From: Fusobacterium mortiferum
Lineage (GTDB): Bacteria; Fusobacteriota; Fusobacteriia; Fusobacteriales; Fusobacteriaceae
Assembly (NCBI RefSeq): GCF_016900045.1
Contig: NZ_JACSNP010000013.1
Span: forward strand, 1-47,426
Direction: 5' to 3'
DNA length: 47,426 bases
The notes beneath the pieces were generated by a model. The model ran no database searches and had not been told where the DNA came from. It saw only the letters and a program-made list of their open reading frames with translations. Position 1 is the first letter of the stretch. Each line of letters begins with the position of its first letter. This document shows positions 34,188 to 43,166 of the stretch, piece by piece. The position numbers and the translations under genes were made by a program.

Positions 34188-34894
34188 TCTTCAAAACCTC
34201 CCTTTTTATAAATCATTGTAGTAAAATATGGGATATCTTCTTTAGTAAGTTGAGATATATCATAAAAAACTTTCTCTGTATCCTTTCCACTATTTGATAC
34301 CATTATGATATTATTCATATTATTTGTTTTTATCAGTGCTTCTCTTAATTTTTCGAAATTTCTCATAACTTTCATAAAAACAATATTTTCACTCTCAGCT
34401 AACTCTTTTTCAATATCTGTATTTTCATTAAGTGATACTATTTTTAACGATTCATCTCCCATAACTATTGGGAAATTAAATCTTGATGACATATCAGCAA
34501 AAGAGGAAATTCCCGGAATAGTTTCCACTTGTGATTTATATTTATCTTGCATATTTTCTAATAGGTATACATATGTACTATATGTCATTGAATCTCCTAT
34601 TGTAAGAAATCCTATATTTTTTCCCTCATCAAGTAACTTTTCGATTACTCTTGTATTAAACTTTCTTCCTTCTATTCTATCCAATGGATTTTTTAACATT
34701 GGAAATTCCATAAATACTATCTCTATATCCTCTTTTAAATACTCTTTAGCAATCTCATATGCTGTACTTCCTTCAGCTTTCTTAGCTTCTGGGACTATTA
34801 CTACATCTAATTTTTTTAGAGTATTTACAGCCTTAATAGTTATTTGCTCTGGGTCTCCTACCCCTACACCTATACCATAAAATTTATTTGTCAT
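34166..34894 (-). CDS. cbiL: Cobalt-factor II/precorrin-2 C20-methyltransferase
   Basis: A 242-aa SAM-dependent methyltransferase, the first ring methylation of the corrin pathway. It has YGIGVGVGDPEQITIKAV at the N-terminus, IGFLTIGDSMTYSTYVYL, and TIPGISSFADMSSRFNFP. The match to CbiL is better than to CobI only through operon context (anaerobic set with CbiD, CbiG and CbiK-type chemistry). It is 25 bases after cbiT. Confidence 0.94.
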   Translation of the reverse strand: MTNKFYGIGVGVGDPEQITIKAVNTLKKLDVVIVPEAKKAEGSTAYEIAKEYLKEDIEIVFMEFPMLKNPLDRIEGRKFNTRVIEKLLDEGKNIGFLTIGDSMTYSTYVYLLENMQDKYKSQVETIPGISSFADMSSRFNFPIVMGDESLKIVSLNENTDIEKELAESENIVFMKVMRNFEKLREALIKTNNMNNIIMVSNSGKDTEKVFYDISQLTKEDIPYFTTMIYKKGGFEEWKKFSL

Positions 34895-34919
34895 CTATTC
34901 TCTCCTTTTTATATCTTTC

Positions 34920-35498
34920 TTATAAAGAATTTTTATCTACAGTAATTATATAAATAGGATTCTCTCCATACATCATTGTATATGGACCTATTTTTTTACC
35001 TCTTGATACCATCATATTTACCACTTCTATATCTTTAAATCCATACTCCTTTAATAAACTCATTGTATCATTCAGACTTTCTAGAGTTATAGTATTAATT
35101 ACAAGTCTAGCATCAACAGTTGAATATTTTATAAAGTGTTCTAATATATTTTTCATACTTCCAGTCGAACCACCTATAAACATTCTGTCATATGCTATAT
35201 TAGGAATAGCTTCTGGAGCTCTTCCATGTATTAGCTCATAATTAGTTAGATTAAATTTTTTTATATTTTCTTTTATAGTCTCTAATCCTTTTTCCTCTTT
35301 TTCAATTCCTATTACTTTTCCATTGGAAATATATGTAGCACACTCAATACCTATAGTTCCCGTTCCAGCTCCTACATCTATCAATATAGAGTTAGGTTTT
35401 AACTGAAGTTTGGCAACTGTTACAGCTCTTACTTCTTGTTTTGTCATAGGTAATTCCCTTTGAACAAAATCCTTATCATATATATGCAAATTTTTCAC
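34920..35498 (-). CDS. cbiT: Cobalt-precorrin-6B C15-methyltransferase, decarboxylating
   Basis: A 192-aa Rossmann-type SAM methyltransferase. Motif I is LIDVGAGTGTIGIECA, preceded by the family's PMTKQEVRAVTVAKL. It has DRMFIGGSTGSMKNIL and the C-terminal PIYIITV. It methylates C15 and decarboxylates the C12 acetate side chain; CbiE does the C5 methylation. The two activities are fused as CobL in other bacteria but are separate genes here, cbiT 13 bases after cbiE. Confidence 0.95.
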   Translation of the reverse strand: MKNLHIYDKDFVQRELPMTKQEVRAVTVAKLQLKPNSILIDVGAGTGTIGIECATYISNGKVIGIEKEEKGLETIKENIKKFNLTNYELIHGRAPEAIPNIAYDRMFIGGSTGSMKNILEHFIKYSTVDARLVINTITLESLNDTMSLLKEYGFKDIEVVNMMVSRGKKIGPYTMMYGENPIYIITVDKNSL

Positions 35499-35511
35499 TT
35501 CCTTTTCTCTT

Positions 35512-36144
35512 TTAAATATTAAGTTTTCTTACTATAACAATATTTATAGCAAACTCTCTATTTAACTTTTCATACTCTTTAATATCTATAAAGGTAATTT
35601 TCTCATTTGGATAGGAAAGTCTCTCTCCTACTACAATCTCTACATCTCTATAACCAGCATTATATATATTCTTAGCAATAGCATATGGAGTATTTATTCC
35701 ATCAGTAAGTAATACTATGCCCTTTTCTCCTGCAAATATCTCTATATATTCTGTCTCTCTTCCATGTACACTAAGAAGTCTATAATCTTGCCATACCTCT
35801 CCTATACGAGAAAAAAGATATTGATATGAAGATATCCCTGGAATTACATTTAACTCTTCCCTTGAGTAATTTTTTCTCATAAAACTAAGTAGACTATAAA
35901 AACCCGTATCTCCAGATACTATCACACAAATATTTTTATCTCTATGACTATTTATATAACTTATCAGTTCAGAAAGTTTTCCCAAAGTATATTTTTCACA
36001 AGTAGGTAGGAGTAGAGAGGATATCTCCTCTAATTGCCTTGCCCCTCCTACTGCTACCTCACACTTTTTTATAATATCTATACCACCCTTAGTAATATAA
36101 TCTATATTTCCTGGCCCAAGTCCAACTATATTAATTTTTTTCAG
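35512..36144 (-). CDS. cbiE: Cobalt-precorrin-7 C5-methyltransferase, apparent CTG start
   Basis: A 210-aa SAM methyltransferase if read from CTG 36144. The frame upstream of the first standard start codon (TTG 35985) encodes KKINIVGLGPGNIDYITKGG, the conserved SAM-binding N-terminus of CbiE. A TAG stop lies immediately before the CTG, and AGGTGAG is well placed for it. No ATG, GTG or TTG lies between. From 35985 the protein would be 157 aa and lack the SAM loop. Other motifs are VIVSGDTGFYSLLSF and VIPGISSYQYLFSRIG. It overlaps the cbiD end by 14 bases. Confidence 0.88.
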   Translation of the reverse strand: MKKINIVGLGPGNIDYITKGGIDIIKKCEVAVGGARQLEEISSLLLPTCEKYTLGKLSELISYINSHRDKNICVIVSGDTGFYSLLSFMRKNYSREELNVIPGISSYQYLFSRIGEVWQDYRLLSVHGRETEYIEIFAGEKGIVLLTDGINTPYAIAKNIYNAGYRDVEIVVGERLSYPNEKITFIDIKEYEKLNREFAINIVIVRKLNI

Positions 36145-37255
36145 CTAACTCACCTGCCATTTGGTAAAAATTTTCACTACAACCAAGTGTATCTCCTTTG
36201 AAAGAGAAGAGTAAAACTTCACACTCTAACTCTTCTCTAGAGTATTCCTCTACCTTTCTTTTTACTTTATTAGCTATAAAAGAGAAAAACTCTTTTTTTT
36301 CAATATAATCACAAGCTTCTTCCACAGTGTTAGAGCTCAATATCTTAGTTATATTTTCAGAACTCTCTCCACATAAAAAGGCATTTGCTCCCATTATCTC
36401 CATACGTGCATCTGCCACTCTACTATGAGTATTAAATATTCCACCAGCTATTTTAATAGCTTTCCCTATATGTCCAAGTAAGAGAATTTTCTTGAAGCCA
36501 AGTTTTACAGCAGAGTCTATCATAAAGCCCACATAATTACTTATGACAGTTGTTTGTTCTAAGTCTAAGTTTAACCTTTCACAATAATTTTTACTATAGT
36601 TACCAAATGTATAAATACACCAATCTCTATTTTTAGCCATTCTTAGTACTTTTAACTCTACGAACATAGAGTCTTTAAGAGCTTCTTCACTCATGGGTTT
36701 GACAATACCAGTTGATCCAAGAATAGATATTCCTCCTACTATCCCAAGTTTAGGATTAAAAGTTTTTTTAGCTTTCTCCCGCCCCTCTGGCACATATATA
36801 GTTACTATCGCTTTTTTATTTTCCTTTTCTAACATTTCATTAACTATCTTTTCTATCATTTTTTGAGGCCCTGGATTTATAGCAGATTTACCTATCTCAA
36901 CCTGTAAGCCAAGCTTAGTAACCCTTCCTACTCCTCTTCCACCAATTAAAACAAATCTATCAAAATACAGTCCTCTTTCTACTTCAGGTAGTTTATCTAC
37001 TAATTTTACTTTTGTACATATGTGTATGCCATTAGTTACATCAGGGTCATCTCCAGCATACTTTATAATAGATACACTTACCGAATTTTTTCTAACTTTT
37101 ATTTTATTTACTGGAACTAAAATTTCCTCTCCATTTAGAACTGTAAATTTTATTTTTTCTAAATAGTTATTATTTAAAAGAGCCTCTAATCCAGCTTTTA
37201 TACCAACAGCAGAACAAGTCCCAGTGGTATATCCACACTTTAGATTTTCAGACAT
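36131..37255 (-). CDS. cbiD: Cobalt-precorrin-5B C1-methyltransferase
   Basis: A 374-aa methyltransferase specific to the anaerobic cobalamin route. It starts with GYTTGTCSAVGIKAGLEALL and has AGDDPDVTNGIHICTKV, GVGRVTKLGL, the INPGPQKMI block and ILGSTGIVKPMSEEAL. Full length. Its presence with CbiG marks the pathway as the early-cobalt-insertion type. It starts one base after the cbiC stop codon. Confidence 0.97.
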   Translation of the reverse strand: MSENLKCGYTTGTCSAVGIKAGLEALLNNNYLEKIKFTVLNGEEILVPVNKIKVRKNSVSVSIIKYAGDDPDVTNGIHICTKVKLVDKLPEVERGLYFDRFVLIGGRGVGRVTKLGLQVEIGKSAINPGPQKMIEKIVNEMLEKENKKAIVTIYVPEGREKAKKTFNPKLGIVGGISILGSTGIVKPMSEEALKDSMFVELKVLRMAKNRDWCIYTFGNYSKNYCERLNLDLEQTTVISNYVGFMIDSAVKLGFKKILLLGHIGKAIKIAGGIFNTHSRVADARMEIMGANAFLCGESSENITKILSSNTVEEACDYIEKKEFFSFIANKVKRKVEEYSREELECEVLLFSFKGDTLGCSENFYQMAGELAEKN

Positions 37256-37903
37256 TTAAAATCCCTCTCTTTTATACATCTGATAAAGTATTCCATGTAA
37301 AATAGATACAGCTACAGTACTTCCTCCCTTTCTTCCATTTATAGTTATATATGGAAGTTTTAATTCTTTAAATACCTCTTTTGATTCAGCAGCTCCTACA
37401 AATCCAACTGGAACTCCTACTACAAGAGCAGGCTTTTTAATCTCTCCCTTTTCTATCATCTCTTTTAGTTGAAATAAAGCTGTTGGGGCATTTCCTATTA
37501 AAAATATTTTTGTTTCCTCATCTTTTCCAGCTTTTTCCATTCCTACTATTGAACGAGTAACACCTCTTTCTTTAGCCTTTTTTATAACCTCTTCATCAGA
37601 TACTAAACAATAAGCTGTTGAATTAAATTTTCCTAAAACTAACTTACTTAAACCATTTACTATCATATTTGTATCACAATAAATTTTACACCCATCTTTT
37701 AAAGCTTCCATTCCACTCTCGACAGCTCCATTGTGAAACTCTATCAAATCAGCATACTCAAAATCAGCAGTTGTATGTATTACTCTTTTCACGATAGGAA
37801 GAGTTTTCTCATCAAATTTTTCTCTCTTTTCTCCTAACTCTTCCTCTATTATTTCAAAACTTCTCCTCTCAATATCTTGAGGAACTTTTATGTATGTACT
37901 CAT
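37256..37903 (-). CDS. cbiC: Cobalt-precorrin-8X methylmutase
   Basis: A 215-aa enzyme that moves the C11 methyl group to C12, giving cobyrinate. The catalytic His is in RVIHTTADFEYADL. Further blocks are IYCDTNMIVNGL, FLIGNAPTALFQL, PALVVGVPVGFVGAAESKE and TINGRKGGSTVAVSILHG. Full length. Six bases separate it from cbiA. Confidence 0.97.
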   Translation of the reverse strand: MSTYIKVPQDIERRSFEIIEEELGEKREKFDEKTLPIVKRVIHTTADFEYADLIEFHNGAVESGMEALKDGCKIYCDTNMIVNGLSKLVLGKFNSTAYCLVSDEEVIKKAKERGVTRSIVGMEKAGKDEETKIFLIGNAPTALFQLKEMIEKGEIKKPALVVGVPVGFVGAAESKEVFKELKLPYITINGRKGGSTVAVSILHGILYQMYKREGF

Positions 37904-37909
37904 TTAATT

Positions 37910-39232
37910 TTACTCCTTTATCTGTCCATTTATTATTTTATCTAAATAATCTAAACTTTTAAAAAAATGTATATGTGGATAACCAGCTCTACAATTTTTT
38001 TCTTTAAAGACACAAGACCACTCTTTACCATTAGGTTTTACAGCTTTACATTCTCTACTATCCTTTTCTATATTATATATTTTTGAATAGTGAAATTCGT
38101 GTCCTCTTCCTACAAGACTCTCATCTTCATGAAGAGATATATAACCAAATCTAGAAATATCTAGTCTATCTTTCATTTCTATACTACATTTTATAATATC
38201 ACACATAGGAAAATATTTGTCATCTAGTAGTTTTATTCCAGAGCTAAGGTACATAAACCCACCACACTCGCCATAGATTTTTCCATTTTTATTATAATAT
38301 TCTTTTATACTATTCATCATCTCTATATTATCTGATAATTCCTTAGCATAATTTTCTGGATATCCTCCACCAAAATATAGTAAATCTACTTCTGGTATTT
38401 TTTTATCAGCTATGGGAGAAAAGGGAATTAATTCTATTCCTAACTCCTCCATAAGCTCAAGATTATCGTTATAGTAAAAACTAAAGGCTCTATCTTTGGC
38501 TACTCCTATTTTCACTCCACTATATCTATTTTTTATATTTTCAAATGGATTATCTACTTTCTCTCTCTCTCCAAGTTCAGCTATTTCAAGAAGTTTTTTT
38601 ATATTGATAGTTTTCATTAATACTTCTTTCAATTTTTCAACTTTAAATTTTAAATTATCTATCTCTTCAGCTTGTAAAAGTCCAAGATGTCTGCTTCCAA
38701 TCTCAAATTTTTCATCTTTAGGTATATAGCCAACACACTCTATCTCTGTATATTTTTCTATTGCCTCTTTGTAATGTTTGTACATAGCTTCAGTGGTTCT
38801 ATTAATTATTATACCAGCTATTTTAACTCTATTATCTAACATTTTATATCCAAGTACTTCAGCAGCTATACTTGTACTTTTTCCACCACCATTAACTATC
38901 AAAATAACTGGGAGGTCTAGTACTCTCGATAAATGTGCCGAACTATTATTATCTAAGCTATGATCCATTCCATCATATAGTCCCATCACTCCTTCAACTA
39001 TTGAGATTCCTTTATGATGTTTATAGAAAGAGTATTTTACTCCTTCCTCTCCCATCATAAACAAATCTAAGTTATAGCTTTTATTTCCAGTTACAAATTG
39101 ATGAAATGTTGTATCTATATAATCTGGACCTACTTTAAATGGAGAAACATTTTCAAAGAGTGACATAAGTCCCATTGATACAGTAGTTTTTCCTATTCCA
39201 CTACTTACTCCAGCTATCATAAAACCTTTCAT
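37910..39232 (-). CDS. cbiA: Cobyrinate a,c-diamide synthase
   Basis: A 440-aa glutamine-dependent amidotransferase. The N-terminal P-loop domain has AGVSSGIGKTTVSMGLM and FKVGPDYIDTTFH. The C-terminal class I glutaminase domain has YFGGGYPE, the nucleophile Cys in GECGGFMYLS, and the His in GYPHIHF. It amidates the a and c side chains using ATP. It overlaps cobD by 4 bases. Confidence 0.96.
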   Translation of the reverse strand: MKGFMIAGVSSGIGKTTVSMGLMSLFENVSPFKVGPDYIDTTFHQFVTGNKSYNLDLFMMGEEGVKYSFYKHHKGISIVEGVMGLYDGMDHSLDNNSSAHLSRVLDLPVILIVNGGGKSTSIAAEVLGYKMLDNRVKIAGIIINRTTEAMYKHYKEAIEKYTEIECVGYIPKDEKFEIGSRHLGLLQAEEIDNLKFKVEKLKEVLMKTINIKKLLEIAELGEREKVDNPFENIKNRYSGVKIGVAKDRAFSFYYNDNLELMEELGIELIPFSPIADKKIPEVDLLYFGGGYPENYAKELSDNIEMMNSIKEYYNKNGKIYGECGGFMYLSSGIKLLDDKYFPMCDIIKCSIEMKDRLDISRFGYISLHEDESLVGRGHEFHYSKIYNIEKDSRECKAVKPNGKEWSCVFKEKNCRAGYPHIHFFKSLDYLDKIINGQIKE

Positions 39233-40287
39233 CTTACCACCTCAGCAAGATTTTTTAATACCTTCATATTGTTTTCTCTATCTTTGATAGCAAGTCTAAT
39301 ATAGTAATTATTTAATCCTACAAAGTTAGATGCATCTCTTATGACTATTCCTCTCTCTATCAATTTTTCTCTTACTTCATTAGAACTCTTATTTAAAAGT
39401 TGTATCAAAATAAAATTTGTGTTAGTTCTATATGTTTTTATTCCCTCTATCTTTAGAGTTTCATTATAAAACCAAACTTTTTCCTCTTCTATCCAACTTT
39501 CACTCTTTTCTATATACTCTTTATCCCATAACATAGTTTTTCCTGCTATATCAGCGAAGCTATTTATACTCCAAGGCTCTTTATATTTAGGAAGAGTTTT
39601 CATTATCTCTTTATCATAACTTATTCCATATCCTAATCTCAACCCTGGTACAGCAAAAAACTTTGTTAATGCTCTCATTACAAATATATTGCTATCCTTT
39701 AAATTTATAGCTGTAAATTTTTCCCAACCTTTTATAAATTCTATAAAAGCTTCATCTATGAAAAGCTTTATATTTCTTTTTTTCAACTCCTCATTTATTT
39801 TTTTTATATTTTCAAGAGAGATAAAATTTCCAGTTGGATTGTTAGGATTACACATTACTACTAAGTCACATTGAGGTATAGAGTCTATAAATTTTTCCAT
39901 ATTCAAATTAAAATCTTCTTTTTCATCTAATACAAAATAATCTATTTCACAATCTATACTCTCCAAAGCCCTTCTATATTCAGCAAAGGTAGGAGCTACT
40001 ATTAAAGCCTTTTTAGGTTTTAAGCTCTTCATATATAGAAAAAGTATTTCTGTAGCTCCATTTCCTACTACTATATTTTCTATATCAACATTATTATACT
40101 TTCCAATGCTTTCTTTTAATTCTATATAATCTGGGTCTGGGTATTTTTCTAATATATCAAAATTTTCTATCACACTTTTTTTAAATTTCTCAGGGGTTCC
40201 CAAAGGATTTATATTAGAACTATAATCTAATAACTCCCCCTTTCCCTCTCTTTTTAATCTATATATATTTCCACCGTGTAAGTCCAT
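39229..40287 (-). CDS. cobD: L-threonine-O-3-phosphate decarboxylase
   Basis: A 352-aa PLP enzyme of the histidinol-phosphate aminotransferase fold that makes aminopropanol phosphate for the nucleotide loop. It begins MDLHGGNIYRL and has DYSSNINPLG, VGNGATEILF, CNPNNPTGNF, FIDEAFIEF and RALTKFFAVPGLRLGYG (PLP Lys). ATG 40287 is chosen because it overlaps the cbiB stop (TAATG) and matches the family N-terminus; the frame is open for 19 codons upstream without homology. Confidence 0.94.
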   Translation of the reverse strand: MDLHGGNIYRLKREGKGELLDYSSNINPLGTPEKFKKSVIENFDILEKYPDPDYIELKESIGKYNNVDIENIVVGNGATEILFLYMKSLKPKKALIVAPTFAEYRRALESIDCEIDYFVLDEKEDFNLNMEKFIDSIPQCDLVVMCNPNNPTGNFISLENIKKINEELKKRNIKLFIDEAFIEFIKGWEKFTAINLKDSNIFVMRALTKFFAVPGLRLGYGISYDKEIMKTLPKYKEPWSINSFADIAGKTMLWDKEYIEKSESWIEEEKVWFYNETLKIEGIKTYRTNTNFILIQLLNKSSNEVREKLIERGIVIRDASNFVGLNNYYIRLAIKDRENNMKVLKNLAEVVR

Positions 40288-41246
40288 TATATCAACACTC
40301 CTATTAATTGAGATAAAATTATAAACGTAGCTAATCCTACCCAAGATGAAACATATAGAAGTTTTACTGCTTTTTTCACATCAGTTAAAGAAAAATCTCT
40401 TATCTTATCTCCAATAGTGGGTTTATCATGCCATTTTCCAAAATAGCTAGTTCTTCCACCAAACTGTACTTCCAATGCTCCAGCAAAAGCAGCTTCAGAA
40501 TGACCAGAGTTTGGACTAGAATGATTTAATCTATCTCTATAAAAAATCTTCCAAGCATTTTTATAATTCATTCTTAAAATAAAAGCTCCAATAGGAATAA
40601 TAAATCCTCCAGCTAACCTAGCAGGAATAAAATTAGCTATATCATCTATCTTAGCGGATACCATTCCAAAATCTATGTATTTATCATTTTTATATCCCAC
40701 CATTGAATCTAAAGTATTTATTGCTTTATATCCCATAGCAAAAGGAAGAGCAAGAGATACTCCTTCAATAGAAAAGAAGCTTCCTACAAAGGCAAAAAAC
40801 ATAGGGGCAATAACTCCATCTACTGTATTCTCACTTATTGTTTCTAATATACTTCTTACTATTTGAGTAATGTCCATACTATTCGTATCTCTACTTACTA
40901 AATAAGATAACTCCTTTTTAGCTTTTTCCATATCTCCTTCTGCTAGAATATTACTAACTCTAATTCCTTCATCAGCTAGACTTTTAGTTGCCAAAGTTGT
41001 ATATAGGAAAAATACTTCCAATATGGTTGAAATTTTTGTAATATAAAAAGAGATAATAAAAGTAATTACTATTGTTAAGATAGCTAATAATCCACCTGTA
41101 ATTTTTTTACACTTAAATCTATATAGGAGTTTTTCCAGTATCTCTATTAATTTTCCAATAAATCTTACAGGGTGTGGAAACCAATATGGATCTCCTAAAA
41201 TTAAATCTAATATATAGGCTATACTATATCTTATTATAAAGCTCAT
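40287..41246 (-). CDS. cbiB: Adenosylcobinamide-phosphate synthase
   Basis: A 319-aa inner-membrane protein that attaches aminopropanol (phosphate) to adenosylcobyric acid. Its N-terminus is YILDLILGDPYWFPHPVRFIG. It has ISENTVDGVIAPMFFAFVG, YKAINTLDSMVGYKNDKY, the INHxSPNSGHSEAAFAGAL-type block (here LNHSSPNSGHSEA) and VQFGGRTSYFGK. There are several hydrophobic segments. Its start lies 1 base after the cbiP stop. Confidence 0.96.
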   Translation of the reverse strand: MSFIIRYSIAYILDLILGDPYWFPHPVRFIGKLIEILEKLLYRFKCKKITGGLLAILTIVITFIISFYITKISTILEVFFLYTTLATKSLADEGIRVSNILAEGDMEKAKKELSYLVSRDTNSMDITQIVRSILETISENTVDGVIAPMFFAFVGSFFSIEGVSLALPFAMGYKAINTLDSMVGYKNDKYIDFGMVSAKIDDIANFIPARLAGGFIIPIGAFILRMNYKNAWKIFYRDRLNHSSPNSGHSEAAFAGALEVQFGGRTSYFGKWHDKPTIGDKIRDFSLTDVKKAVKLLYVSSWVGLATFIILSQLIGVLI

Positions 41247-41247
41247 C

Positions 41248-42729
41248 TTATTCTCCTAATATCTCATATATTTTATCAATATCAACATTTTCTCTAAAAA
41301 TCTTTTCCAATTTATCTAATTGTTGCTCTCTATATTCATCAAATGTTATTCCTTTCATTTGAAGTTCGATTCCCTTTTTTGCTCTCACTTTGTTTAGTAT
41401 ATTTCTAGTTATCTTTTCATTCTCAAATATTCCATGAAGATATGTTGCAAAGATATTCTCTCCCTTTATTATAGTAACTATTCTATCTTCATCATTGACC
41501 TTACTTTCATTTCCAAAAGTTACTCCTTGATGTATTTCGTATCCCTTTATCTCTTCTCCTTCAAGTCCTTCAAGTAATCCTGTACAATTAGAAAGCTTCC
41601 CTTCATACTGTGTAGTATTTTTTTCTTTTTCCATTACTGTTTCTAGTTCTAATAATCCCAATCCTGGTATCTCTTTAATTTCACTTTCAATTCCATATGG
41701 ATCTTTTATTTTTTCTCCTAACATTTGAAAGCCACCACAGATACCTATTATTACCTTACCATTCTTTGAAGCTTTTATAATCTCTGTTGCTATTCCATTA
41801 TCCTTTAACTCTTTTAAATCATCAATTGTATTTTTAGTTCCCGGGATAATAATGATATCCTCTTCTCCCATTTCATCTACAGAATTTATATATTTTATAT
41901 TTATATCTTCAACCATTCTTAAGGCATCTATATCAGTAAAATTAGAAATATGTTTTAATTTTATAACAGAGATATTTATTCCCTTTTTCTTTTGTAATCT
42001 CTTAAATCTTTCTGTTACACTATCTTCGTCCTCAATATCCACATTAGTATAAGGTATCACTCCAATCACAGGAATACCAGTTAATTTTTCTATCTCTTCC
42101 AATCCAGATTTCAAAATATTTATATCCCCTCTAAACTTGTTTATAATTACTCCCTTTACTCTTGCTCTTTCCTTTTCTGACATCAACATTATAGTTCCGT
42201 AGATAGATGCAAAAACTCCACCTCTATCTATATCAGCTACTAAGATTACTGAAGAATCTGCCATCTCCGCCATTTTCATATTTGCTATATCTTCACCTTT
42301 AATATTTATTTCAACTGGACTTCCTGCTCCTTCAAGTATAGATATATCATAATTTTCTCTTATATAATCATATGATTTCATAATTTCTGGTTTTAAAGAT
42401 GTTTTAAATTTACCATACTCTATTCCACTCATATTTCCAATAGATTTTCCATTGACTATAATTTGAATTTTTCTATCTGTTGTAGGTTTTAATAAAATTG
42501 GATTCATATACGCTTCTGGCTCTATCATACAAGCATATGCTTGCACTACTTGAGCTCTCCCCATCTCTAACCCAGACTTTGTAACAAAAGAGTTTAAAGC
42601 CATATTTTGAGATTTGAATGGAGATACTTTATATCCATCTTTTGTTAATACTCTACATAAAGCTGTTACAGTAATACTTTTTCCAGCACCTGATGAAGTT
42701 CCTACTACCATAATATTCCTATGTTTCAT
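41248..42729 (-). CDS. cbiP: Cobyric acid synthase
   Basis: A 493-aa glutamine-dependent amidotransferase that amidates side chains b, d, e and g. The P-loop domain has MVVGTSSGAGKSITVTALCR and SPFKSQNMALNSFVT. The central part has LEGAGSPVEINIK and VADIDRGGVFASIYGT. The C-terminal glutaminase has the nucleophile Cys in GICGGFQMLG and His in YEIHQG and THYLHG-type (here TYLHGIFEN). It is the first enzyme gene of the operon; its start overlaps a short upstream ORF by 11 bases. Confidence 0.97.
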   Translation of the reverse strand: MKHRNIMVVGTSSGAGKSITVTALCRVLTKDGYKVSPFKSQNMALNSFVTKSGLEMGRAQVVQAYACMIEPEAYMNPILLKPTTDRKIQIIVNGKSIGNMSGIEYGKFKTSLKPEIMKSYDYIRENYDISILEGAGSPVEINIKGEDIANMKMAEMADSSVILVADIDRGGVFASIYGTIMLMSEKERARVKGVIINKFRGDINILKSGLEEIEKLTGIPVIGVIPYTNVDIEDEDSVTERFKRLQKKKGINISVIKLKHISNFTDIDALRMVEDINIKYINSVDEMGEEDIIIIPGTKNTIDDLKELKDNGIATEIIKASKNGKVIIGICGGFQMLGEKIKDPYGIESEIKEIPGLGLLELETVMEKEKNTTQYEGKLSNCTGLLEGLEGEEIKGYEIHQGVTFGNESKVNDEDRIVTIIKGENIFATYLHGIFENEKITRNILNKVRAKKGIELQMKGITFDEYREQQLDKLEKIFRENVDIDKIYEILGE

Positions 42730-42820
42730 TTTTCACCCCAATAAAAAACCACATTAAAAAATATGGGAAGTTCTTCCCATTTAATTGATTAATGTGGCTC
42801 AAAAAATATTTTCTTATCAT
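42719..42820 (-). CDS. 33-aa ORF between riboswitch and cbiP
   Basis: ATG 42820 follows GGAGGAG at a suitable distance. The frame begins MIRKYFLSHINQL, crosses the terminator hairpin (42749-42797) and stops at 42719, 9 bases inside cbiP. This layout suggests translational coupling to cbiP, or a leader whose translation disturbs the terminator. The ribosome site lies at the 3' edge of the riboswitch. The product is not recognised and may matter less than the act of translation. Confidence 0.5.
   Translation of the reverse strand: MIRKYFLSHINQLNGKNFPYFLMWFFIGVKNET
42749..42797 (-). terminator. Riboswitch expression-platform terminator
   Basis: On the minus strand, CCACATTA (42797-42790) pairs with TAATGTGG (42756-42749), with an inner stem ATGGGAAG/CTTCCCAT (42780-42763). 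TTTTTTATT follows. It precedes the cbiP start by 20 bases. Confidence 0.85.
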
Positions 42821-42831
42821 TTTTCTACTCC

Positions 42832-43005
42832 TCCCGTCCGCGCAGGATAGTTAAATATTTTAAGCGAGATATCCTGACTTTGATTCTACCTACTCATACC
42901 CCTTCCCAATTTCTCAGTGGATAATGTACTTTCGTCCTCATTACAGTGGCGGGACCGTACAAGATTTTCACTTGTTTCCCTCTACTTAAAACTTTACTTA
43001 TCTTG
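42832..43005 (-). promoter_or_regulatory. Cobalamin riboswitch
   Basis: The minus strand carries the conserved core of the cobalamin aptamer: AGGGAA, GTGAAAATC, then the B12-box-like GCCACTGTAATGAGGA with CGGTCCC just before it (42960-42935), and later AGTCAGGATATC. It lies before the cobalamin operon behind its own promoter. Adenosylcobalamin binding would reduce operon expression through the terminator at 42749-42797, and possibly through the ribosome site of the short ORF. Confidence 0.95.
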
Positions 43006-43018
43006 ACTCTTTTTATCC

Positions 43019-43048
43019 ATTATACCTTATCTTAAATAATCCCGTCAA
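43019..43048 (-). promoter_or_regulatory. Promoter of the cobalamin operon
   Basis: On the minus strand, TTGACG (43048-43043), an 18-bp spacer and TATAAT (43024-43019), directly before the riboswitch. Confidence 0.75.
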
Positions 43049-43166
43049 GAAAAGAAATACTCTGAAGTATATATATTATTTCTTATTTTGAGTTATATAA
43101 GATATTTATTATATCAATAATTGCTATTTTCTAAAATGATACATGCTTATGTTTTGTTTCTCTTCA

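Noticed and set aside
35512..35985. Truncated cbiE starting at TTG 35985
   Set aside because: It would lack the SAM-binding N-terminus, which is encoded in frame directly upstream. TTG 35985 has no ribosome site.
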